From Myceligenerans salitolerans (GTDB lineage: Bacteria; Actinomycetota; Actinomycetes; Actinomycetales; Cellulomonadaceae): a stretch of DNA of 64,000 nucleotides. Positions 26,157 through 34,400 of the stretch are shown here, in pieces (position 1 is the first letter of the stretch; the number at the start of each line of letters is the position of its first letter). A program made the translations under genes and the position numbers. The stretch is taken from assembly GCF_017349295.1 (NCBI RefSeq), contig NZ_JAFMPK010000048.1:115758-179757 (forward strand), in the 5' to 3' direction. The notes under the pieces are model-generated. The model did no database searches. It was not told the origin of the DNA and was given only the letters and a program-made list of their open reading frames with translations.

Positions 26157-26332
26157 CGAGGCGTCCGGTGCGCCCACGACGAGCTGCGACGCACCGGCAG
26201 AGCGCTCCTGCGTGGTCCTCGCCGGCGTGCAGGGTACGTGACTCGGCTCACCGCTATTTCGGTTTCGTGCCCGGGCCTCGTGTCGGCTATGCTGAGCAGG
26301 CTTCCGCAGCCCAAGGGTTGTGGCAGGCGATC

Positions 26333-26408
<76 letters not shown>

Positions 26409-26413
26409 CACCG

Positions 26414-26457
26414 AAAGGCTCCTTGGCCAGCGGCAACGCATGGCCAGGGAGCCTTTT
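26414..26457 (+). terminator. Terminator of tRNA-Pro
   Basis: Arms 26414-26429 and 26441-26456 pair over 16 bp with one wobble around an 11-base loop, and the stem ends in TTTT. Confidence 0.85.
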
Positions 26458-26561
26458 CGCGTTGCCTGCACGGGCAACGCGGGGAAACCGCCCGCCCCGC
26501 GTTCCCACGCACACCGTGAGAGCCTGGACGCATTCCTGCCCCGCGACCCCGGAGGCCCGTG

Positions 26562-27797
26562 ATGGAACCGATCGTCCTGGTCGGAGGCGGACTGGCCAGC
26601 GCCCGTGCGGCCGAGACACTCCGCGCCGAGGGATACGACGGCGATGTCGTCGTCGTCACCGCCGAGGCGCACCACCCGTACGAGCGTCCGCCGCTGAGCA
26701 AGGACTTCCTTCGGGCGGAATCCGACCGCGACGTCGTGTTCCCGCTGGCGGACGACTGGTACGACAACCACGGCGTCGAGGTCCGCGCGGCCACGCTCGC
26801 CGTGGGACTCGACGCCGCCGACCACGTCCTCACGTTCGCCGACGGCCGCACCCTCCGCTACTCGCAGTGCCTGCTCGCCACGGGTTCCTCACCCCGCCCC
26901 CTGAACGTGCCCGGCACGGACCTGTCGGGCGTCCACTACCTGCGGACGCTCGACGACGCGGACCGCCTCTCCCGGGTGATCCTCGACTGCTCGCTCGAGG
27001 GCGCGGGGCGGGTCGCCGTCGTCGGTGACGGGTGGATCGGGCTCGAGGTGGCGGCGTCGGCCCGCACACTGGGCCTCGACGTGACCGTGCTCGGCCGGAA
27101 CAGCGCACCGCTCGCCCCGGTGCTCGGCGCCGAGATGGCCCAACTCTTCGCGGACGTGCATGCGGAGCACGGCACTCGCCTGGTCCGGGACACCTCCGTG
27201 GCACGCCTGGTCGGCTCCGAGTCCCGGGTCGTCGGGGTGGAGCTGGACGACGAGACCGAGGTCGACGCCGACATCGTGGTCATCGGCATCGGTGCGACGC
27301 CGAACGTCGGGCTCGCCGAGGTCGCCGGCCTCGATCTGCGGCCCGGCACCCAGGGCGGTGGGATCGCCGTCGACGGGACGCTCCGCACCTCCCACCAGGA
27401 CGTCTTTGCCGCCGGCGACGTCGCCAGCGTTCCGTCGCCGCATTTCGGCCGCCCCCTTCGCGTCGAACACTGGGCAGCCGCCAACGACGGCGGGGTCCAC
27501 GCCGCCCGAGCGATGCTCGGCGCGGACGCACCGTACGACAAGCTCCCGTTCTTCTTCTCCGACCAGTACGACCTGGGCATGGAGTACACCGGCTGGGTGG
27601 ACGCCGACAGGGGGTACGCCGTCGTCGTGGCCGGATCGGTCCGCAAGCGCGAGCTCGTCGCGTTCTGGGTCCGCGACGACCGGGTCGTGGCCGGTATGGC
27701 CGTGAACGTGTGGGACCAGGTGGATCGGATCAAGGACCTGATCGTCGGCGGGCACGATGTCCCGCGCGGCGAACTGGAGGACTTCGTCGGATCATGA
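26562..27797 (+). CDS. Ferredoxin/rubredoxin reductase-like FAD-NAD(P)H oxidoreductase
   Basis: A 411-residue pyridine-nucleotide-disulfide-fold flavoprotein that probably passes electrons from NAD(P)H to a ferredoxin or rubredoxin. The FAD loop is V-L-V-G-G-G-L-A-S-A near the start, with Y-E-R-P-P-L-S-K typical of the ferredoxin-reductase group. The NAD(P) loop is V-V-G-D-G-W-I-G-L-E (an Asp replaces the middle Gly). The second FAD motif is V-F-A-A-G-D-V-A. GGAGG precedes the ATG at 26562. No electron-acceptor gene is adjacent. Confidence 0.88.
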   Translation: MEPIVLVGGGLASARAAETLRAEGYDGDVVVVTAEAHHPYERPPLSKDFLRAESDRDVVFPLADDWYDNHGVEVRAATLAVGLDAADHVLTFADGRTLRYSQCLLATGSSPRPLNVPGTDLSGVHYLRTLDDADRLSRVILDCSLEGAGRVAVVGDGWIGLEVAASARTLGLDVTVLGRNSAPLAPVLGAEMAQLFADVHAEHGTRLVRDTSVARLVGSESRVVGVELDDETEVDADIVVIGIGATPNVGLAEVAGLDLRPGTQGGGIAVDGTLRTSHQDVFAAGDVASVPSPHFGRPLRVEHWAAANDGGVHAARAMLGADAPYDKLPFFFSDQYDLGMEYTGWVDADRGYAVVVAGSVRKRELVAFWVRDDRVVAGMAVNVWDQVDRIKDLIVGGHDVPRGELEDFVGS

Positions 27798-27848
27798 CGC
27801 ACAGGCGACCTTTCGCCCACGGCGTAATGTCTGGCACTATTCGGATCC

Positions 27849-27938
27849 ATGAATCCGAGTGGCAGGCGAACCGTGACCCTCGTCTGTGCGCTGGCCGCGC
27901 TCTACGTGCTCGCCGCCGCGATGGCGGGCTTCGCATGA
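27849..27938 (+). CDS. Possible 29-residue single-pass membrane peptide
   Basis: ATG 27849 opens a short frame: a basic start (M-N-P-S-G-R-R-T) and one Ala/Leu/Val helix to the end. Its stop overlaps the ATG of the next small frame (ATGA). No ribosome site is visible; a leaderless start from the upstream TATTCG is conceivable. Weakly supported. Confidence 0.35.
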   Translation: MNPSGRRTVTLVCALAALYVLAAAMAGFA

Positions 27939-28096
27939 CCTGTCCGGCGACGGGCCGCGGGCACGCCACCGCCGGGCACGCCACCGCCGGGCACGCCACC
28001 GCCGGGCACCACCCCGGAACGGAGACCGACGTGACCGACCACATACCGAGCAGCGCTGGACGCGAGAGCGTCCCCGGGCTACGTTCTTCGGTGTGA
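27935..28096 (+). CDS. Possible 53-residue His-rich peptide with HATAG repeats
   Basis: The ATG overlaps the stop of the preceding 29-residue frame. The product carries three G-H-A-T-A repeats and further His and acidic residues, a composition that could bind metal. Its stop (TGA 28094-28096) overlaps the GTG of the aromatic leader peptide. It may be chance reading of the 15-bp tandem repeat. Confidence 0.25.
   Translation: MTCPATGRGHATAGHATAGHATAGHHPGTETDVTDHIPSSAGRESVPGLRSSV
27961..28005 (+). repeat. 15-bp tandem repeat, three perfect copies
   Basis: The unit GCACGCCACCGCCGG occurs at 27961, 27976 and 27991 and keeps frame (five codons). Confidence 0.9.
28056..28084 (+). promoter_or_regulatory. 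Putative promoter of the aromatic leader/DAHP synthase transcript
   Basis: CTGGAC (28056-28061) and TACGTT (28079-28084) are separated by 17 bases. A start 7-9 bases after the -10 would fall on or next to the GTG at 28093, giving a leaderless leader-peptide mRNA. Confidence 0.4.
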
Positions 28097-28158
28097 ACAT
28101 CCGTTGGTATTGGCGCTTTACGTCGGCTCCTGGTGGAGCCCGGCGCGTTCGCGCCTGA
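28093..28158 (+). CDS. Aromatic amino acid leader peptide (Trp-Tyr-Trp-Arg-Phe)
   Basis: A 21-codon frame from GTG 28093 to TGA 28156-28158 contains a consecutive W-Y-W-R-F run at residues 5-9. Such a cluster of all three aromatic codons is very unlikely by chance directly upstream of a DAHP synthase, the first enzyme of aromatic amino acid synthesis. A ribosome stalled on these codons would reach the first arm of the hairpin set at 28125-28210. No Shine-Dalgarno sequence is visible. This is a sequence-based prediction by analogy with actinobacterial trp and leu leaders. Confidence 0.75.
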   Translation: MNIRWYWRFTSAPGGARRVRA

Positions 28159-28210
28159 CCACATCCACCCGGAGCCACCAGGGCCTAGGACACCGACCGT
28201 GTCCGGGCCC
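28125..28210 (+). promoter_or_regulatory. Transcription attenuator upstream of the DAHP synthase gene
   Basis: Pause hairpin: GGCTCC (28125-28130) with GGAGCC (28135-28140). Antiterminator: CCTGGTGG (28129-28136) can instead pair with CCACCAGG (28175-28182). Terminator: GGGCC...GGACAC (28181-28193) with GTGTCC...GGCCC (28199-28210), followed by TTCGTCATT. The antiterminator and terminator arms overlap at 28181-28182, so the two folds exclude each other. Confidence 0.7.
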
Positions 28211-28323
28211 TTCGTCATTCCAGACGGGCCGCTCCGGATCACGAGGCGGTGGCGGCACCCGCCTGGACACAGCATCTGTCCACGCACAGCCGAGCCCCAC
28301 CGATCTCCAGGAGCATCGATCCG

Positions 28324-29472
28324 ATGAACACGCCGACCACTCGCCCGGAACTCGACCCGTCGTCCGACCCGTCGCCCGACAAGGCGTCGGCCCCACCCGC
28401 CGAGTTGCAGGCCCGCACCTCCGACCTGCGTGTCCGTGCCCTTGATCCGTTGCCGGCTCCGCGTGAGGTGCTGGCGCAGATGCCGTTGGGTACCCGGCGC
28501 GGTGATCTGGTGGCCACGTCACGGCGGGAGGTGCGCGACGTCCTGACCGGAGAGGACGACCGCCTCCTTGCGATCGTGGGGCCGTGCAGCGTGCATGACC
28601 CGGTCGCGGCGTTGGAGTACGCGGATCGGTTGTCCGCGACGGCGCGAGAACTGGCGGATGATCTGGTGGTGGTGATGCGGGTGTACTTCGAGAAGCCGCG
28701 CACCACGGTGGGGTGGAAGGGGCTGATCAACGATCCGCACCTGGACGGCAGTCACGACGTGCAGCACGGGTTGCGGCTGGCGCGGCAGGTGTTGCTCGGG
28801 GTGCTGGACGCGGGTGTGCCGGCGGCGTGCGAGTTCCTGGAGCCGACCAGTCCGCAGTACATCGCTGATGCGGTCACGTGGGGTGCGATCGGGGCGCGGA
28901 ACGCGGAGTCGCAGGTGCACCGGCAGCTGGCGTCGGGGTTGTCCATGCCCGTGGGGTTCAAGAACGCGACCGACGGGGACGTGCAGATCGCCGTGGACGG
29001 GTGTGTCACCGCCGCGAACGAGCACACCTTCTTCGGCGCGGACTCCGAGGGCCGGGCGGCGGCGGTCGAGACGGCCGGCAACCCGGACTGTCACGTGATC
29101 CTGCGCGGCGGGCGCGGCGGGCCGAACTACCGGCCGAAGGACGTGGCCGCCGCACTGGCTGTGGCACGCGCCTCGGGTCTCGGCGGTGCGGTCGAGACGG
29201 GGCTGGTCGTGGACGCCAGCCACGGCAACTCCGGCAAGGACCACGTCCGCCAGGCCGAGGTCGTGCGCGAGATCGCCGCGCGCCTCGCGGCGGGCGAACC
29301 GGGCATCACCGGTCTGATGCTGGAGTCGTTCCTCGAGGCCGGCGCCCAGAAGCCCGGGCCACTGGAGACCCTGGACTACGGGAAGTCCGTCACCGACAAG
29401 TGCATGGACTGGAGCACCACTCAGAGCCTGCTCCACACCCTCGCCGAAGCGGTCCGCGAGCGCCGCGAGTGA
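28324..29472 (+). CDS. aroG: 3-deoxy-7-phosphoheptulonate (DAHP) synthase, class I
   Basis: Joins phosphoenolpyruvate and erythrose-4-phosphate in the first shikimate step. The 382-residue protein matches E. coli AroF/G/H throughout: V-G-P-C-S-V-H-D-P (metal Cys), K-P-R-T-T-V-G-W-K-G, R-N-A-E-S, G-F-K-N-A-T-D-G, L-R-G-G, D-A-S-H-G-N-S-G-K, M-L-E-S and K-S-V-T-D-K-C. The first 45 residues are low-complexity. ATG 28324 has AGGAG about 10 bases upstream. Expression is probably governed by the leader/attenuator just upstream. Confidence 0.93.
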   Translation: MNTPTTRPELDPSSDPSPDKASAPPAELQARTSDLRVRALDPLPAPREVLAQMPLGTRRGDLVATSRREVRDVLTGEDDRLLAIVGPCSVHDPVAALEYADRLSATARELADDLVVVMRVYFEKPRTTVGWKGLINDPHLDGSHDVQHGLRLARQVLLGVLDAGVPAACEFLEPTSPQYIADAVTWGAIGARNAESQVHRQLASGLSMPVGFKNATDGDVQIAVDGCVTAANEHTFFGADSEGRAAAVETAGNPDCHVILRGGRGGPNYRPKDVAAALAVARASGLGGAVETGLVVDASHGNSGKDHVRQAEVVREIAARLAAGEPGITGLMLESFLEAGAQKPGPLETLDYGKSVTDKCMDWSTTQSLLHTLAEAVRERRE

Positions 29473-29482
29473 CCCTTGAGGC

Positions 29483-29511
29483 AGCAGCCGGCCGCTGCGC
29501 GGTCGGCTGCT
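29483..29511. terminator. Bidirectional terminator between convergent genes
   Basis: Arms 29483-29495 and 29499-29511 form 13 bp with one wobble around TGC, between the DAHP synthase stop and the stop of the PIG-L gene. Confidence 0.7.
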
Positions 29512-29514
29512 CGC

Positions 29515-30534
29515 CTACGGGGTGTATCGCACCCAGAACCACTGGACTCGGGTGAAGAGTTCGTCCTGCCCTTCTGGGTCAAGCGGGTAGTACGAATCGT
29601 GCAGCCAGCCGTATGAGCCGGTGTGGGCTCCGGTACGAGTATCGTCAGGGCCCACGCCAAACGCGTTCGTCGCAGCCTCCCGCGAGACCGCGCGGCGAAC
29701 CACCGTGTCGGCTGCTGAATCCGCACAGGTGGCCGCTGCTTGGAACGGCAACCCGAACGATTCCGTCGCCAGGGCCCGGTGCACCGCGACATGGTCCGGA
29801 TGCGGATACGAGAAGCAGCCGCCGTGCTCATTCGCGAAAGCTCCGACGGCACCGGCTTCGGGCATCGCCGGGTCGATCCCAAATGCTTCGGGATGGCGTC
29901 GGACGGTTCGAAGAGCCCAGCCCACCTCGTCCGCCGTGAGGTCCCCATCACCCAGGTCGAAGAACACCACATTGCCACGATCCTGCCGATCTTCCCATAC
30001 CTTGGCGGACCGGGCGCCCTCGCATTGTCCGGAGCGGTCCGGTGAACTCACCCGGCACGTGACGCCGTCCTTGTCAGGAAAAGGTCCGACCGTCCGGGGC
30101 GCCTCAAAATCCCCCGGGATCGTGGGATCCTGGGAAGACATGTGCTGCATATAGCGGAGCAGAGCATCGACGCGAGCCGTTCGGCACTCCTGCGTCCATC
30201 TTCCCGTCGGTCTGACCGAGGGCTTCGGCTCGAGATCCGGCTGCCAGCCCTTCTCGAACGCGCGGCCACAGAAGCTGGTCTGTTCGCCGCGCGTCAACAC
30301 GAGGAAGACCGGGAAAGTTTTCGGATCATCCTCGACGAGCGACCAGAACTCGAACTCGTCGTCGGGGTGCGGCACCAAGGAGTACAGGACCCGCTGGGCA
30401 GCCACATCCGTAGCGGCGGAGACCCTGACCGCACCGACGCAGGCGAGTGCGACCACGCTGAGGAAAACAATCCAGCCGAGGAGGCGGGCGCTGCGACGAC
30501 TGGGCGTCCTGCCAGGAACTGCCGGAACGGTCAT
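29515..30534 (-). CDS. Membrane-anchored PIG-L/LmbE-type N-deacetylase
   Basis: A 339-residue protein with an N-terminal anchor or uncleaved signal (about residues 17-41), then V-P-H-P-D-D-E, the zinc-binding signature of PIG-L deacetylases, and a later H-P-D-H. Relatives remove the acetyl group from N-acetylglucosaminyl substrates. Cys residues and its topology suggest action outside the membrane. ATG 30534 overlaps the stop of the upstream acyltransferase (ATGA). Composition is less GC-rich than the neighbours, which suggests horizontal origin. Confidence 0.8.
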   Translation of the reverse strand: MTVPAVPGRTPSRRSARLLGWIVFLSVVALACVGAVRVSAATDVAAQRVLYSLVPHPDDEFEFWSLVEDDPKTFPVFLVLTRGEQTSFCGRAFEKGWQPDLEPKPSVRPTGRWTQECRTARVDALLRYMQHMSSQDPTIPGDFEAPRTVGPFPDKDGVTCRVSSPDRSGQCEGARSAKVWEDRQDRGNVVFFDLGDGDLTADEVGWALRTVRRHPEAFGIDPAMPEAGAVGAFANEHGGCFSYPHPDHVAVHRALATESFGLPFQAAATCADSAADTVVRRAVSREAATNAFGVGPDDTRTGAHTGSYGWLHDSYYPLDPEGQDELFTRVQWFWVRYTP

Positions 30535-31655
30535 GGGCGCAGATACACCCTCTTTCGGTGAAGAACAACCGCCAAGGCCGTCCACCCGGCCACGAGGAGA
30601 AGAGACAGCGTCGCTTGCGGCTCACGGCCGAGCACCGGCCATATCCGGTCGATCAGAGAAGGTGCTCCGCCGAATTCCCGCACCAGCAAGCTCATCAGAA
30701 TGTGCGAGCCGAAGTAGACCAGCAAGCTGTTGCGTCCGAGTGCGAGCAGCGGGTATGTACTCCCTTGTAGTAGTCGACCGGTGTTCATGCGGTCCAGGAG
30801 AAGGTACCAACCCAGCAGCACGATGATCGTGCCCGCCGCTACCATCAGAGCGAACGGCGCGGTCCATAGACGCTTCATCACCAAGGTGGGCGTCCCTGTG
30901 GCCCATGCCGGAACCTGGATCGCGAGCCAGGCCGTGACCGCCCAGGCCGCCGCGACGCAGAGCAACGGAACCACGGAGGCGGCGACTGATTGCCGTGTCC
31001 CATCGGCTCGCGCCCGCACCGCGAGAAGCAGATGTGCAGCCGTCGCGCCGGCCGACGCCGATACGAGGGCGCCCAGCACGGCAACCGCTCCTTCAGGGTC
31101 ATGTCCCCAGAGCCCTTGTCGGTACATGTGTGCCGTACCGAACAACGCCTGGTCGATCGCGCCGGAGGGATTGCACGCGGGTGTGAGCAGGCCGCCGGGG
31201 CAGGTCACCGCTGTCGCGGCTAGTACAACGGTATGCGCCGTGGCCAGAATGAGGGTGACGGCCGCCCATCCCATCCACGACCTGGTCAAGAGATGCAGCA
31301 GGCCCAGCACTACGACGACCGCCGCATAGAGCTGGAGGACCCCGGGAATACGCCACGAGGCGGGGTCGAACATCCACTGCGTCACGGCGTTGTACAGCAG
31401 CCCCACGGCGAAAAGGACAGCAGCACGCCGAGCGAGCGCACCCGGAGCAACTCGCCGATGCAAGGCGAAGCCGAGCCCCATGCCAGTGATCGTCACGAAC
31501 ACGGGGAAGATCAGATCCATGCCGCGGACACCGGCCCAGCGCGCGTGGTCGTACCATTCCGGAACGTGAACCATGCTGTTCGAGACAACGCTCGCCACGA
31601 GCATCGTTCCCCGCAGGGCGTCAAGGCTCACGAGACGCCGTCGGGAACTTGACAC
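30531..31655 (-). CDS. HGSNAT/YeiB-like polytopic acyltransferase
   Basis: 374 residues, GTG start, ten or so hydrophobic helices. The N-terminus R-R-L-V-S-L-D-A-L-R-G is the hallmark of heparan-alpha-glucosaminide N-acetyltransferase (HGSNAT/DUF1624) and related membrane acyltransferases; the F-P-V-F-V-T-I-T-G-M segment continues the match. Such proteins move an acetyl group across the membrane to an amino sugar. It is followed with ATGA coupling by a PIG-L N-deacetylase, so the pair may edit N-acetylation of a surface glycan. Role inferred from family and pairing. Confidence 0.75.
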   Translation of the reverse strand: MSSSRRRLVSLDALRGTMLVASVVSNSMVHVPEWYDHARWAGVRGMDLIFPVFVTITGMGLGFALHRRVAPGALARRAAVLFAVGLLYNAVTQWMFDPASWRIPGVLQLYAAVVVVLGLLHLLTRSWMGWAAVTLILATAHTVVLAATAVTCPGGLLTPACNPSGAIDQALFGTAHMYRQGLWGHDPEGAVAVLGALVSASAGATAAHLLLAVRARADGTRQSVAASVVPLLCVAAAWAVTAWLAIQVPAWATGTPTLVMKRLWTAPFALMVAAGTIIVLLGWYLLLDRMNTGRLLQGSTYPLLALGRNSLLVYFGSHILMSLLVREFGGAPSLIDRIWPVLGREPQATLSLLLVAGWTALAVVLHRKRVYLRP

Positions 31656-31698
31656 GCGACGAGATCCTACACGCCGGATGCGACGCCCCGGGAGCGGC

Positions 31699-32433
31699 CT
31701 ATCCCGCCCTGTACGACTCCACGAAGTTGCGCAGGATCCGCATCGGGTGTGTCACCTCGACCGCACGGGACCGTTCGGTGACGGCCTCGGCCTCGTCGGC
31801 CGGGAAGTAGCCGTAGCTCTTGTACACGCGGATGCGCAGCTCGATGCCGGGGAAGTCCAGTTCCGGGTGGAACTGTGTCGCGTACAGGTTCTGCTTCACC
31901 CGGAACATCTGGACGGGGCAGCCGGCGGAGGATGCCAGGAGGACTGCGTCATCGGGCAGCTTGCGCACTGCCTCCTTGTGTCCCACGTATGCCGCGAACG
32001 ACTCCGGCATCCCGGCGAGCAGCGGGTCGTCGGCCGCGGCGGGTTGCAGCTCGACGGTGACCGGGCCGGGTGGCTCGCCGTAGGTCCGGTCGATCTCGGC
32101 GCCGCGGTGCGCGCCGAGGGTCCCGATGCCGTAGCAGGCCCCGAAGAACGGGAAGTCCCGCTCGACGGCCTCGTCGAGCAGGGCGAAGATCTCGGACTCG
32201 ACGCGCCGCTGGACGGGGGTCTTCAGAACGGGAGCGTCCGAGAAGTTGAACGGGCCTCCCCCGGTGATGATGCCGGAGTAGTCGTCGAGATCCACGTCGC
32301 CCAGTGGTCCGGACTCCATCCTGACGCGGCGCAGTTGTTCCGGGGCAAGGCCGCCGTGGTCCAGGAATGCCTGGTACTCGGCGTCGGCGGCCTCGTCCTC
32401 GGCGCGCGTCGCCAGGAGCAGGAACGGCTTCAT
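31699..32433 (-). CDS. Class I glutamine amidotransferase-like protein
   Basis: A 244-residue stand-alone GATase. G-I-I-T-G-G-G-P-F precedes the nucleophile elbow F-G-A-C-Y-G-I-G; Q-F-H-P-E-L supplies the His-x-Glu of the triad. All three catalytic residues are present. Family members hydrolyse glutamine or cleave gamma-glutamyl bonds (GMP synthase-like, PuuD-like); no synthetase partner is adjacent. 43 bases after the stop begins the acyltransferase operon region on the same strand. Confidence 0.87.
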   Translation of the reverse strand: MKPFLLLATRAEDEAADAEYQAFLDHGGLAPEQLRRVRMESGPLGDVDLDDYSGIITGGGPFNFSDAPVLKTPVQRRVESEIFALLDEAVERDFPFFGACYGIGTLGAHRGAEIDRTYGEPPGPVTVELQPAAADDPLLAGMPESFAAYVGHKEAVRKLPDDAVLLASSAGCPVQMFRVKQNLYATQFHPELDFPGIELRIRVYKSYGYFPADEAEAVTERSRAVEVTHPMRILRNFVESYRAG

Positions 32434-32546
32434 GTCGGAAGCCTAGAAGGTCGTGGAGGCCCGCGCCGCCATGACTGCGAAGCGGGACCACGCGTTCGCG
32501 TCGGCGCGTGATCCCGCCAACGCCCCCCGCCCGGTTCCGGCGCCGG

Positions 32547-33473
32547 CTACCCGCGTACGCCGCTGCGCCTGGCCCACCAGGAGGCCAGCGCCGATCCCGA
32601 CACGTTGTGCCAGACGGAGAACAACGCCGCCGGTAGCGCGGCCGCGGGCGTGAAGTGCGTGGCGGCGAGCGAGGCCGCGAGGCCGGAGTTCTGCATGCCG
32701 ACCTCGATGCTCACGGCCCGCCGCGCGGCCCGGTCGAGGCGCGCCACCTTCGCGGCGCCGTACCCGAGCGCCAGGCCGAACAGGTTGTGGACGACGACGG
32801 CGAGCGCGACGAGGAGCCCGGTGCCCAGAACCGTCTCGGCGTTCGCGGCGACGATCCCCGCGACGACCACCACGATGCCGGTCACCGACACGAGCGGCAG
32901 GTAGGGCAGCAGTCGCTCCACGACGCGGCTCGCGACGGCTCGCAGCACCAGTCCTGCGAGCACGGGAACGAGCACCACCTGGACGATCGAGACGAACAGG
33001 TCCCGGAACGCGACGTCGAGCGCCTCGTCGGCGAGCCAGAGGATGAGGGCCGGCGTGACCAGCGGGGCCAACAGGGTGGAGACGGCGGTCATGGTCACGG
33101 ACAGCGCGGTGTCGCCCTTGCCGAGGTGGACGATCACGTTCGACGCCGTCCCGCCGGGCGCGGCGCCGACGAGGATCATGCCGAGCAGCGCCATGCCGGT
33201 GAGCCCGAACAGCCCGCCGACGGCCCAGGCGGCGAGCGGCATGACGAGGAACTGCGCGACGACGCCGATCAGCACCGCCCAGGGGCGTCGCGCGACGAGG
33301 GCGAAGTCTCGCCCGCGCAGGGTGAGCCCCATGCCGAACATGATGATCCCGAGGAAGAGCGGGATGTGCTGTGCCACGGGTGCCACCGCCGTCGGCGCGA
33401 GCAGCCCGATGGCTCCTCCGAGGACCACGAGCACGGCGAACCATCGCCCGGCGAACTCCGCCACCCTACGCAT
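32547..33473 (-). CDS. Bile acid:sodium symporter family (BASS) transporter
   Basis: A 308-residue protein with about ten membrane helices. L-F-L-G-I-I-M-F-G-M-G-L-T-L near the start, the G-A-A-P-G-G-T-A-S-N motif and S-I-E-V-G-M-Q-N-S-G-L-A are classic SBF signatures. Bacterial members carry pantothenate, pyruvate-like acids or bile acids with sodium; the substrate here is unknown. AGGGAGAGTGGG lies directly before ATG 33473. An ATG 120 bases upstream is rejected for lack of a ribosome site and a disordered extension. Confidence 0.9.
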   Translation of the reverse strand: MRRVAEFAGRWFAVLVVLGGAIGLLAPTAVAPVAQHIPLFLGIIMFGMGLTLRGRDFALVARRPWAVLIGVVAQFLVMPLAAWAVGGLFGLTGMALLGMILVGAAPGGTASNVIVHLGKGDTALSVTMTAVSTLLAPLVTPALILWLADEALDVAFRDLFVSIVQVVLVPVLAGLVLRAVASRVVERLLPYLPLVSVTGIVVVVAGIVAANAETVLGTGLLVALAVVVHNLFGLALGYGAAKVARLDRAARRAVSIEVGMQNSGLAASLAATHFTPAAALPAALFSVWHNVSGSALASWWARRSGVRG

Positions 33474-33591
33474 CCCACTCTCCCTTTCCCGGGGTCGGGC
33501 TGCGCCCGGGCCGGCGACGAGACCCGTTCTCGTCGCCGGCCCTGCCACGTCCCGGCCGGCAGCCGTCCGGCCGTCAGCGTAGCGGCCCGGC

Positions 33592-33634
33592 ACGGGCGGG
33601 CGGCGCGGGACGGGCGGGCGGCGCGGGACGGGCG
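33592..33634. repeat. 18-bp tandem repeat, about 2.4 copies
   Basis: ACGGGCGGGCGGCGCGGG is repeated at 33592 and 33610 with a partial third copy, between the ABC permease stop and the BASS gene. Confidence 0.85.
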
Positions 33635-33647
33635 ACGGACCTCGAGG

Positions 33648-34400
33648 TCACGTCCAGCGGAACAGCTTGATCCCGAGCGGGAACAGCACGGCGGTCCAGG
33701 CGACCATGACGAGGACCTGGGTCAGCGGGAAGTCGTCCCCGAACCAGCCGGCCAGCATGCCCTGCGAGGCCGCGCCGATCGGTGTGTACTTCGCCATCTG
33801 CGCCATCCAGTCCGGCATGACGGGAATCGGCACCCATACTCCCGAGAACAGCAGCGAGGGGAAGTAGATCAGCATCCCGATCCCCGACGCCGCGCTTCCG
33901 CGATCGGCACGCGCGGCGACGAGCAGCCCGAGCGAGAACATCGCCGTGGTGGCGAGCACGAAGCAGAGCAGCACCACGAGGGGGTCCACCGCGAAGGGGA
34001 TGTCGAGCACCGTCATACCGCCGACGACGGCGGCGGCCGCCGCCACCAGCAGCGCCACGACGTTGATCACCAGGTGCGCGCCGATGAGGTTGCGCGGCGG
34101 CATCGGGGTGGTCGCCAGCCGGCGCAGCACGCCCTTCTCCCGGAAGGTGGCGAACTGTACGGGCATCGTCGTCAGCGAGATGGTCGCGACGGCGAGGGCG
34201 AGGATGGTCGGCAGCCAGATGGTCACGTTGGGTGCGGAGTCCCACGGCAGTCCGGGCTCTTCCATGGGGCTGCGGAAGTCCGGGATCACGAGCCCGAGGC
34301 CGACGAGCAGCAGCACGGGGAACACGAGCGCGAAGAACACGGCGGCCGGATCGCGCAGCCACACCTTCGTCTCGGTGGTCAGCAGGGGTCCGGCGTTCAT
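33648..34400 (-). CDS. ABC-2 type permease
   Basis: 250 residues with six hydrophobic helices and the ABC2_membrane pattern F-R-E-K-G-V-L-R-R-L-A-T-T-P between helices 2 and 3. Its ATG overlaps the stop of the preceding ATPase gene (ATGA), so the two form one exporter. Last gene of the GntR-headed operon that begins at 37605. The substrate cannot be read from sequence; related DrrAB-type pairs export drugs or lipids. Confidence 0.88.
   Translation of the reverse strand: MNAGPLLTTETKVWLRDPAAVFFALVFPVLLLVGLGLVIPDFRSPMEEPGLPWDSAPNVTIWLPTILALAVATISLTTMPVQFATFREKGVLRRLATTPMPPRNLIGAHLVINVVALLVAAAAAVVGGMTVLDIPFAVDPLVVLLCFVLATTAMFSLGLLVAARADRGSAASGIGMLIYFPSLLFSGVWVPIPVMPDWMAQMAKYTPIGAASQGMLAGWFGDDFPLTQVLVMVAWTAVLFPLGIKLFRWT

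Noticed and set aside
27886-28158. A longer frame that includes the aromatic leader peptide
   Set aside because: The upstream part is an Arg/His-rich reading of the 15-bp repeat; a start at GTG 28093 fits the promoter and the attenuator geometry better.
32443-33444. Overlapping 333-codon frame on the BASS gene strand
   Set aside because: Arg/Ala-rich shadow; the BASS frame has membrane helices, family motifs and a strong ribosome site.
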